10,480 bases of DNA from Thermoplasmata archaeon (GTDB lineage Archaea; Thermoplasmatota; Thermoplasmata; Thermoplasmatales; Thermoplasmataceae), in NCBI GenBank assembly GCA_021835265.1, contig JAKBQK010000247.1, positions 1 to 10,480 on the forward strand, read 5' to 3'. Shown here piece by piece: positions 1 through 6,687 of the stretch (position 1 is the stretch's first letter; each line of letters opens with the position of its first letter). The notes below the pieces were generated by a model. That model was not told the origin of the DNA and made no database searches. It worked only from the letters and a program-made list of their open reading frames with translations. A program made the position numbers and the translations under genes.

Positions 1-158
1 TTCCGGATCCGATGTCGTTGGAACTCATGAGCAGCTCCATCTCGCTCATCCCCTTCTTCAAGGAATCTTTCCTTATCCTTATTTTATCCGGAACATCAGA
101 AAAAAGTTGATCAATGCTTTCAATGCCGTTTATCTAGATATTTTGAGATTACTGCCAT
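1..158 (-). CDS. gcvPA: Glycine dehydrogenase (decarboxylating) subunit 1, N-terminal fragment with apparent frameshift
   Basis: The gene runs off the left edge, so only the N-terminus is visible. On the minus strand one frame reads GIESIDQLFSDVPDK followed by KKGMSEMELL. This resembles the N-terminus of GcvPA, the PLP-linked half of the split P-protein of the glycine cleavage system, where family members carry a (V/I)-x-SIDELFSDIP block and then a KK-x-x-SE-x-EL block. That frame has no ATG or GTG: a TAG lies just upstream of the block. The only nearby start is the ATG at 158-156, which opens MAVISKYLD in a neighbouring frame. Removing one base from the T run at 129-131 (A run on the coding strand) would join the two. 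This is either a true frameshift, making a pseudogene, or a sequencing or assembly indel. The fragment is more GC-rich than the sugar genes beside it. The family match is from memory of conserved motifs. Confidence 0.6.
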
Positions 159-360
159 GAATATTATATTCTGAAAACAACCATCGTAAAGCTTATGAGA
201 TCATGGATTGGCGAAGCATGTGAGGAAGAGGGCAATTATTCTATTTACACCTCAAGCGGTAAAAACAGTAAAGATCTTTGAGATTTCTTACATTAATTTC
301 TATAAAACTTCCGTTATAACGTCTGATAAGAAGGAGACATACTCCTTCAAGAATTTCACA
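159..360. other. Intergenic region between gcvPA-like fragment and glycosyltransferase
   Basis: No convincing gene is seen. Short open frames exist on the plus strand, including one from the TTG at 208 and a 28-codon one from the ATG at 195, but they lack family motifs and a supporting promoter. The stretch ends with a hairpin just past the stop of the minus-strand glycosyltransferase. Confidence 0.5.
330..348 (-). terminator. Perfect 7-bp hairpin downstream of the family-2 glycosyltransferase
   Basis: GAAGGAG (330-336) pairs perfectly with CTCCTTC (342-348) around a 5-base loop. It begins 12 bases past the stop codon of the minus-strand gene ending at 361. On the minus strand it is followed by TTATC rather than a long T run, so its role as a transcription terminator or 3'-end processing signal is only inferred. 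Confidence 0.3.
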
Positions 361-1347
361 CTATTTTATGGATTCCTTAGATATGTGGTTTAATTTTATA
401 TAGAGGTTCATCGCGGTTTTTAGGCGTATAAAGGAAACAAAATAAAGAAACATAAAAAAGAGCTTCAAACGCATTCTTCCAGGTGTGGAAAAAACAGTGA
501 AATGTATAAAATCTGAAAATCTTGGCCTTTGATCGGTTTTAAAAATAAATTTTAGTAATTTCAAGGTAAACACATCATTTCGAAGCAATAGCTTCAATGT
601 TTCATTCTGAAGTTTGGTGCCTATGTTCTCATAATCTTCTAAATAGACATCCAATGCGCTAATGATGTTCTGGGTTCCGGTAAAACTATTGTGGATTCGA
701 TAAAATGTTAGAATGCTGGTATCTAGGGTGATCTCACAGCCTGAATCCAATGCTATATAAAAGCATAATGTGTCAAATGTTATTTTAGAGTTTTTTATCA
801 GTCCCTCATATTTTAAACAAAGGTCTCTTTCAATAGTAGTGGTGGATGAAGATATTTTTGGTGTCTTTTTTGCGATTAATTTACTTTTTTTTACAACCTT
901 CTTTTCAGGTAGTATATTTAATGTAATGCCAAGTGGTTTGATTGTGTCTTGAGGTAAATTCTCTTCAAAAGGCAACATGTTGTTTCGCATGTACTTGAAA
1001 TTGTATTTTGTGTAATTACCCCAAGTCATTTCTAGCTTAAACCTTGAAAAAACATCATCGTCATCTAGGAAACATAACAATTTCCCCCTACTCTTATTTA
1101 TGGCTTCTAACCACTTTTGTCCTTGCCAATCAGATTCTACATATAACAAGGAGTCACACAATGATTCTAGCTGTTCATCTATTAATTTATCAAAGAATCT
1201 CTTGACAACAATAATCTCATACTCTTCTCTTTTAAATGTTTGGCTATCGGCGGAACGTGTTGCCTCAATTATGTAATCCTTCCTTTTGTCCGTACAAATT
1301 ATTACTGATATTTTCTTTTCATTTATATTAGAATTTAATATATTCAC
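361..1347 (-). CDS. Family-2 glycosyltransferase (GT-A fold) with C-terminal hydrophobic tail
   Basis: The predicted 328-residue enzyme would transfer a sugar from a nucleotide-activated donor at the cytoplasmic membrane face. Residues 12-18 (KISVIIC) form the typical first beta strand of GT2 enzymes. Residues 93-100 (FLDDDDVF) carry the metal- and nucleotide-binding DXD-type motif, preceded by the usual 'N-x-S-x-G-x-L' segment at 84-90. The middle and C-terminal parts match no specific subfamily I recognise. Residues about 294-310 are strongly hydrophobic and flanked by basic residues, suggesting membrane association. The start is a GTG at 1347-1345 chosen because a GGGGGGAGTGA site lies 3 bases upstream. 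The gene overlaps the end of the upstream membrane-protein gene by 20 bases, so the two are probably co-transcribed and translationally coupled. Donor and acceptor cannot be read from sequence. Low GC content matches the neighbouring sugar genes. Confidence 0.85.
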   Translation of the reverse strand: MNILNSNINEKKISVIICTDKRKDYIIEATRSADSQTFKREEYEIIVVKRFFDKLIDEQLESLCDSLLYVESDWQGQKWLEAINKSRGKLLCFLDDDDVFSRFKLEMTWGNYTKYNFKYMRNNMLPFEENLPQDTIKPLGITLNILPEKKVVKKSKLIAKKTPKISSSTTTIERDLCLKYEGLIKNSKITFDTLCFYIALDSGCEITLDTSILTFYRIHNSFTGTQNIISALDVYLEDYENIGTKLQNETLKLLLRNDVFTLKLLKFIFKTDQRPRFSDFIHFTVFSTPGRMRLKLFFMFLYFVSFIRLKTAMNLYIKLNHISKESIK

Positions 1348-4066
1348 CAGTCACTCCCCCCTCATATGATCTCTTCTTTGATATTCTTCTTCTGTAGAGA
1401 TCTATTGGAAGAAGTATTGAAATGGATATTACCCAGTCCATACCCCAGTTTATCAAACTCATCTTGTAAGATGCTTGAGGTGTGAATGATATATAATCAA
1501 AATTAGTTGTATTGCCTGCATTCACTAAAAATGCATTTTCACTGCGATAACCTAACCCGATAAATATCGAGTTATATGATTGGTTACCTGAGTGATAAAC
1601 CCATCCGGGATCATATGACGTGAGAAATCTTATAAGTTGATTACCATGGACAGACCCGTTTAACTTGATTTCCCAAGGATGTACATATTCATAATTTATT
1701 TTAATCGGCTGAAAAGAACTCACATTTACAATCTTAATACTAGATACGGAAACATATCCGTTTTTTCTAAAATTAGTGCCATTATGACTTATATCTACCA
1801 TGAACTCATCGTAAGAAGTATTAGCAGGAGACTCGAATAACAATTTATTATGAGCGCTAAAATTTCCATGTGTTGATAATACTATATTTGGTTCGTTACG
1901 GGCATTTAAACAGCTAATTATATTTCCTTGTTTATTATAAAAATTTATTTTGAGATTCACAGAATTAACATTCATTCCAGAAATGTTGTATGAAACTCTA
2001 TAATATTTATCTGGGCTACTTCTTTGATAAGCATATGAAATTAGTCCGCTGAAATTACCAGGTGATATATTTGCTGTTACTTCCGTTTTGTTGGTCAAAT
2101 TAAGCGAAACTAAATTATTGCTAAAATTAACTGATTTGTAGTCGGAAATAATTGTATATAAATTTGTCTTAAAAAGAAGGTCGAGTGTATCCTGATTGTA
2201 AGAAATAGGATTTACCATTTCAGACTTAAGTTGCGATTCATTTATATTTCCTATAGAATATCGAAATACCGTACCTTTATATTCTAGATTCTTGTAAATC
2301 AATGCATTCCCTACATTAGCAATGAGGTGGAAATATTTTGATGAATTGAATATGTGTGACCATGCATATGGAGCTCCTGCAGCGATCCAAGATAACTCCC
2401 AACTATACCCACTGCTGTAAAATCTCGGGGGGCCAGAGTAAAAGAGCTTATTGTCAATACCCAAAAATGGTCCGAAATAGACAACCACATATTTTACACT
2501 AGATTCGCCAAGAACATCTGAAAGATCTTTTGTATGGTTACTCAATGCCGGATTCAAAAAAGGAACTGCATTATTTGTTATATTTGTCATAAATGTCCAC
2601 TTCATACTGCTTAGAATTACATTATCCGTGGACATGCTGAAAGGGAAAAACATTACCCTATAACCTTCATTCTTTGCAGTATTCGAATTAAACCAATTTG
2701 AAATTGTGTTGACATTGTCCGGTACCTTATCGTTTATAAGAAATGATTCTGAGTTATTGTACATTCCCAAAGTTGAGGAATCACCGGGGTAATTTGTATG
2801 GAAATTAATAGGTGTTATAAACAACAACAAAAGGATGAAAATCGAAATGAGAAGGGTCTTGGTATTAATTCTAATTGAATTATTCTTTGTCTTAAAGGTA
2901 AATTTTGATCGTGAGATTGAAATCTGATTGAAGCCTCCCAGTACAATCATAGATTGAATAATCAGATAAGCAACAACTATGACGTATCCCATATGTGGTA
3001 TATACTCGCCTAAGAATGGCATGTATGATGCTATAAACCTCATCAGAATGAAGATTTGAAAATGAAAAATACCCCATGTAACAAGAACTAATAAGGCTTG
3101 TATACCGAGAGAAAATGATAAAATAGTTAGAGATCTGTTAATTATATTGGTATTATATTGAAAAATAGTAAAGGTAATAATAACAAACTCAGAGATTACC
3201 GCAGGATACCAATATGTGAATGAGAGCCACCCATTAAAATTTGTTTCAAGGTCAATCAAAATTTGATTTGTTGAAGACGCCCCAAAATCTGTTGTAGAGA
3301 AATAACTGACACTGTTTCCTGAGAAAATATCCCATAAGGAGTTCAATGTTTTGGTTAAAAAGAACATAATTAGGAAAAAGAACACTAATATAGCCAAATT
3401 AGCGATCAAACTCGAACTTGTTTGGTTTTTTAATAATACAGACAACCCCGAATAAATGATAAATAGGACAGGTGTCCACATTATGTAGCCTGGATTAAAT
3501 TCAAAAACGAAAGCTGAAAGCAGTGCAAATAATATAACATACTCAAGGCTTAATAAGAATTTAGAATCAATTATTTTCAATATTATGATCATAAATAATG
3601 GAGTAAAAGCATAAAGGAGATATATCATATAAGCACCAGAAATGGCCATATTAGTAACAACCGGCGAAAAGGAAAAAGCTAGGGAAAGGATGAAAGATAC
3701 CCACTTATTATTTAAGGACTTAAGTGCCAAAATATAAGAAGATATTGCAGAAATTGAAAATTCCAAAATAAACCAAGCTCTTTCAGCAATGGCAACATTA
3801 TGAAATAGACTCACTATACCATAATAAAAGATGGAATAGAGGAGACCACTTCCTTGGGACCCAAAGTTGCTATAAAAAATCCAACTTGATAAGAAGGAGT
3901 TATTAAGGTATATATTAGGTTGTTTTGGTAAGGTACCCCCTATTTCAAAAATATTATATGAACTTTTATTGAGGATAAATGAATATATTGTTAATAATAA
4001 TGTCGTGTAAACAGAAACAAAAAAAATTGTGGTAAAAATAGAATTCCCAAACCTAGTTTTTTGCAT
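1328..4066 (-). CDS. Large polytopic membrane protein with sequon-rich outer domain (GT-C/YfhO/AftD-like)
   Basis: The predicted protein has 912 residues from the ATG at 4066. About 11-12 hydrophobic helices fill residues 9-421, beginning with one at 9-32 and ending with one at 404-421. A hydrophilic region at about 422-868 follows, then a last helix near 869-891 and a basic cytoplasmic tail (YRRRISKKR). This layout, together with the short SYDPGW motif at 817-822, recalls very large GT-C-type glycosyltransferases and YfhO/AftD-like surface-glycan proteins. That similarity is by architecture only. The outer region has about 18 Asn-X-Ser/Thr sequons, which places it outside the cell and suggests it is itself N-glycosylated. 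An upstream TTG at 4075 is rejected, because the TATA-like box predicts transcription starting near 4071, after that codon. It is the first gene of a two-gene unit with the downstream GT2. Specific activity is unknown. Confidence 0.75.
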   Translation of the reverse strand: MQKTRFGNSIFTTIFFVSVYTTLLLTIYSFILNKSSYNIFEIGGTLPKQPNIYLNNSFLSSWIFYSNFGSQGSGLLYSIFYYGIVSLFHNVAIAERAWFILEFSISAISSYILALKSLNNKWVSFILSLAFSFSPVVTNMAISGAYMIYLLYAFTPLFMIIILKIIDSKFLLSLEYVILFALLSAFVFEFNPGYIMWTPVLFIIYSGLSVLLKNQTSSSLIANLAILVFFFLIMFFLTKTLNSLWDIFSGNSVSYFSTTDFGASSTNQILIDLETNFNGWLSFTYWYPAVISEFVIITFTIFQYNTNIINRSLTILSFSLGIQALLVLVTWGIFHFQIFILMRFIASYMPFLGEYIPHMGYVIVVAYLIIQSMIVLGGFNQISISRSKFTFKTKNNSIRINTKTLLISIFILLLLFITPINFHTNYPGDSSTLGMYNNSESFLINDKVPDNVNTISNWFNSNTAKNEGYRVMFFPFSMSTDNVILSSMKWTFMTNITNNAVPFLNPALSNHTKDLSDVLGESSVKYVVVYFGPFLGIDNKLFYSGPPRFYSSGYSWELSWIAAGAPYAWSHIFNSSKYFHLIANVGNALIYKNLEYKGTVFRYSIGNINESQLKSEMVNPISYNQDTLDLLFKTNLYTIISDYKSVNFSNNLVSLNLTNKTEVTANISPGNFSGLISYAYQRSSPDKYYRVSYNISGMNVNSVNLKINFYNKQGNIISCLNARNEPNIVLSTHGNFSAHNKLLFESPANTSYDEFMVDISHNGTNFRKNGYVSVSSIKIVNVSSFQPIKINYEYVHPWEIKLNGSVHGNQLIRFLTSYDPGWVYHSGNQSYNSIFIGLGYRSENAFLVNAGNTTNFDYISFTPQASYKMSLINWGMDWVISISILLPIDLYRRRISKKRSYEGGVTGEYIKF
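1351..1361 (-). promoter_or_regulatory. Shine-Dalgarno site deciding the GTG start of the GT2 gene
   Basis: On the minus strand GGGGGGAGTGA stands 3 bases before the GTG at 1347. It resembles the archaeal anti-16S-complementary GGAGGTGA. It lies inside the last codons of the upstream membrane-protein gene, so it marks an internal operon start, unlike the leaderless starts seen at TATA-proximal genes in this window. Confidence 0.5.
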
Positions 4067-4092
4067 AGTAACCAATAGGAATAAGACTTATG

Positions 4093-4101
4093 TATTAAAT
4101 A
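4093..4101 (-). promoter_or_regulatory. TATA box for the large membrane-protein gene
   Basis: On the minus strand TATTTAATA ends 26 bases upstream of the ATG at 4066, its centre about 31 bases away. This is where an archaeal TATA box would sit for a transcript with only a few leader bases. It supports the ATG at 4066 as start. Confidence 0.55.
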
Positions 4102-4198
4102 GTTATGACGAAGAGATGAAGTTTGTTTTACAGCAGAACATCGTGGAGCATTTGTACCCGAAAATTGAGTGAAAGCAATCTAAAAATAGGGGAAGATA

Positions 4199-4993
4199 TT
4201 GGACATTAGCATTATCACTCGATCGCTTCGAGCTGATGAGTTGCTAACATTCCTTAGAAATGTGCAACCACTAATTGAGTCGGGAGATGAAATAGTGGCG
4301 GTCGTAAAGAACCACAATATAGATCTTTCGGCCTTTACAAATTTAAGGATTTTTGAAAGTGACTCAAATAGGTTTCAGGCTAGAGTACTAGGAATCAAAA
4401 TGGCAAGAAATGATGGTATATTGTTGTTAGATTCCGATCAATATTTGAATGAATATTTGATTAAAGAGATAAAAGATGTCAATTCGGCAGTTGTCATGAT
4501 ACCCGAAGTATCAGATGGAGGAACAGTTTTTTCTTCGCTTTTAGATAGTCAAAGGGGACATTTCTTCAAATTATCAAAAATCTATGGAGGAAGCCCATTG
4601 GTGCCCGCGGTACCTCGCTTTTATAGAAAAGATTTACTTATGAAAGCACTGAACGAGATGGAAAAACATTACTTCATTGATGGTTTATCGCATGAGGATT
4701 CAATATTATATTATTATGTTTTCAAATACCTTAAAAACATTTATTTTGCGGAGAATCCCATCATAAATCAGAACGATTCGTTTTCTACGACTTTAAGAAA
4801 AAGCTACCTGTATGGTAAATTCTATTCAACTGCAATGCAAAGTCCCAATATTGAACTTGAAATTAAGGAGTTGATTAAGAAACTCAATATCTCAATGCTA
4901 GTTCCTTTTCGGAAAGAGATCGGTTTTAATCCGTTTGTAGTTGTGAATTTTCTGAGAATGATACCATATGGTCTTGGGAAAAGTCATAGATAA
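4199..4993 (+). CDS. Family-2 glycosyltransferase
   Basis: The predicted 264-residue protein opens with MDISIITRS, the usual first beta strand of GT2 enzymes. Residues 75-80 (LLLDSD) give the DXD metal-binding motif. PAVPRFYRKD at 136-145 occupies the acceptor-side position where GT2 enzymes often carry a G-x-x-x-x-RR-x-x-F block. The HED at 165-167 is the likely catalytic-base 'ED' motif. No membrane helix is obvious, so it is probably peripheral and cytoplasmic. The start is a TTG, because TAG lies four codons upstream and the protein begins immediately with a conserved strand. A weak GGGGAAG lies a few bases upstream. It diverges from the membrane-protein gene and is the only plus-strand sugar gene here, so it has its own promoter, which I could not place clearly. 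Donor and acceptor are unknown. Confidence 0.82.
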   Translation: MDISIITRSLRADELLTFLRNVQPLIESGDEIVAVVKNHNIDLSAFTNLRIFESDSNRFQARVLGIKMARNDGILLLDSDQYLNEYLIKEIKDVNSAVVMIPEVSDGGTVFSSLLDSQRGHFFKLSKIYGGSPLVPAVPRFYRKDLLMKALNEMEKHYFIDGLSHEDSILYYYVFKYLKNIYFAENPIINQNDSFSTTLRKSYLYGKFYSTAMQSPNIELEIKELIKKLNISMLVPFRKEIGFNPFVVVNFLRMIPYGLGKSHR

Positions 4994-5006
4994 CAAAATA
5001 AACTAA

Positions 5007-5029
5007 ATTGTCAACTTCCGGTTGATAAT
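5007..5029 (+). terminator. 9-bp hairpin downstream of the plus-strand GT2
   Basis: ATTGTCAAC (5007-5015) pairs with GTTGATAAT (5021-5029) around the loop TTCCG: eight Watson-Crick pairs and one G-T wobble. It starts 14 bases after the stop at 4993. There is no T tract behind it, so a terminator or mRNA-stabilising role is inferred from position only. Confidence 0.35.
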
Positions 5030-5147
5030 GGTCTGCCTCCCTAAATGACGAGTTAAAGTTGTCTTATAGGGTTAAACATACATTAAGCTTACTTTCCGCA
5101 CAAATTTAAAGGCTTTTCCCTGAATTATTTTATCATCATGGGAGCCC

Positions 5148-5450
5148 CTATTCTTCGGCATCCTGAAGTATCTTAAGATCCTCTCCGTTTGGCTCAATAA
5201 TTCGCTGATCCACTATCGCATTCCACTGGATCAATAATTTCATCACGCTTTCCAGATCACTTTTCCTTATTATTTTGACCCCCCTTAACAGCTTCCTGTG
5301 TGGTATGCTGTCCAGCAGTCCCTTTCTCCTATATCTGTATTTCCCTTTTTTTGTACTTGTCTCCTGGCCGTAAAAGTGCTTGATGAACTTGCCCAGTTCT
5401 GTGTTGTTCATCCCAGCAGGAAGATGGAATACAAGAATCATAGGATCCAT
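5148..5450 (-). CDS. Small basic conserved-looking archaeal protein, function unknown; probably disrupted at its 5' end
   Basis: Up to 100 residues read in one minus-strand frame from an ATG at 5450. The sequence looks like real coding sequence: ILVFHLPAGMNNTELGKF, then HFYGQETS, KGKYRYRRKG, SIPHRKLLRGVKIIRK, ending in an acidic tail. I have a general memory of similar short proteins in thermoacidophilic archaea but no function to give. The same frame stays open to 5633, but that upstream part is the antisense of the IS1634-type transposase and should not be counted. Because transposase sequence in the opposite strand begins around 5425-5450, the true N-terminus and promoter of this gene may have been removed by the insertion. 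The start at 5450 is therefore arbitrary: Met4 or Met14 are alternatives. Expression is doubtful. Confidence 0.5.
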   Translation of the reverse strand: MDPMILVFHLPAGMNNTELGKFIKHFYGQETSTKKGKYRYRRKGLLDSIPHRKLLRGVKIIRKSDLESVMKLLIQWNAIVDQRIIEPNGEDLKILQDAEE

Positions 5451-6377
5451 TCCGGTCATAAGCCACTTCATGGAGAGACTCAGACTGCACAGTATCCTGT
5501 GCGGACGTCTGGGGTCACCATAGGATGCACAGTGCATCATGCTTCTTGCAAAAAATATACTTGTTTCAAGGGAACCCATGTATGCCATGGGTGAATGGGC
5601 AGGAGAATATCCAGCAGAACTTCTGGGCATCACGGACTATGAAAGCATCAATGATGATCGCATTGGCAGAACACTGGAAAGACTTTTTGATGCCGATAGA
5701 TCATCGCTTCTCACAGAAATTGTGGTCAGATCAGTGAGGGAATTTGATCTTTCCATGAAGCGATTCCACAACGATTCCACCTCTGTTGCATTGAGCGGTA
5801 TATACAGAAAGGCCAGTGGCAATGAGATCAGATCCAAGAGAACAGTGAATCTCACATTCGGGCACAGCAAGGATCACAGGGGCGATCTGAAGCAGCTTGT
5901 GTGGATCCTCACGGTAACAGGGGATGGTGCCGTTCCTGTGCATTACGAGGTCGCTGACGGCAACACCGTGGATTCTCCAACACACATTGAAACATGGGGA
6001 TCCATAAGAAAACTCACTGGAAGGGACGACTTCATGTATGTTGCCGATTCAAAGCTCTGCACACATGATAACATGCAATACATCCAGGATCATCACGGGA
6101 GATTCGTAACAGTTCTTCCAGCAACAAGGAGAGAACATGAACTGTTCAGGGAATGGATCCAGGATCATCCGGATACATGGACAGAAAAGGTTCATGGGAA
6201 AAAGGATGAGAAGGGGCAGGTATGGAAACTCATGGAATCACCAATACCTGTTTCGGACAATTTCCGAATCATATGGGTATGGAGCTCATAGAAATCCTTG
6301 CATGATAAGCATGTGAGGGATGGTATTATGAGAAATTCCATGAAGAATGGATGAAAAAAAGAGAAAATAAGGAATAA
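5425..6377 (+). pseudogene. Decayed IS1634/IS4-superfamily transposase
   Basis: This is a DDE transposase remnant of the IS1634 type. Recognisable blocks in order are GSIPVISHFMERLRL (from about 5443), LLAKNILVSREPMYAMGEWA (from 5542), NDDRIGRTLERLFDADR, FHNDSTSVALSGIY with the first catalytic Asp (codon at 5773), TFGHSKDHRGDLKQLVWILT, and FMYVADSKL with the second Asp (codon at 6046), ending RIIWVWSS. Several lesions are visible. A TAG at 5521-5523 interrupts the N-terminal part, and a TAG at 6289-6291 stands where the frame otherwise continues into KSLHDKHVRDGIM. A frameshift near 6331 moves the rest (KFHEEWMKKR) into another frame, which ends at TAA 6375-6377. The C-terminal region with the catalytic Glu is missing, and no terminal repeats are found. 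The longest intact piece, 5539-6291, cannot be active. Its GC content is higher than that of the flanking sugar genes. Confidence 0.85.
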
Positions 6378-6687
6378 AGGAACTATTTCTGACTGCATTA
6401 GCCACGAATTCTATGTAATTTTTGGGAAAAGTCAATCAAAAGTGAAAAATTAATATGTTGTTAGAAATTGTCTATGTCACCTCCAATGGTGATTCCGGGA
6501 AATATGTTGGTCAGTAAACATTCTACTATCCGTCCCATTGCAGGGGCATGGTGTCGATTCGTAAACTGCCAACCTCATTGTTCGAGTTCGAAACTCAGAG
6601 ATCGGTTCGAAAGCCTTTCCCAGACCTCGTACTCCACACGTTATGGAATTGCGTTGTTAGGGTTTAAAAACTATTTATTTTGGCACT
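6378..6687. other. Non-coding mosaic between transposase remnant and gmd
   Basis: No gene is supported in this 310-base stretch. The left part may be further decayed IS sequence, though I cannot align it to a transposase. The centre (6584-6615) holds two short inverted repeats built on TTCGAAA: GAGTT-CGA-AACTC, and GGTTCGAAAGCC. Near 6662-6680 is AT-rich sequence (TTTAAAAACTATTTATTTT) that could be an orphaned TATA-like box or, on the minus strand, a T-rich 3' end for gmd. None of these has a clear role. Confidence 0.5.

Noticed and set aside
208..393. 61-codon plus-strand open frame starting with TTG upstream of the first GT2 gene
   Set aside because: It overlaps the end of the GT2 gene on the other strand, has no family motif, promoter or ribosome site, and its composition is that of random AT-rich sequence.
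4067..4075. TTG at 4075 as start of the large membrane protein
   Set aside because: The TATA box at 4093-4101 places the transcription start near 4071, downstream of that TTG; the ATG at 4066 fits better.
4116..4172. 18-codon frame MKFVLQQNIVEHLYPKIE in the divergent promoter region
   Set aside because: Too short and without a supporting signal. It may be a decayed fragment or chance, so it is not listed as a gene.
6560..6620. Possible tRNA gene because of GAGTTCGAAACTC and GGTTCGAAAGCC
   Set aside because: The T-arm stem has mismatches, and no matching acceptor, D-arm or anticodon stem can be built on either strand.
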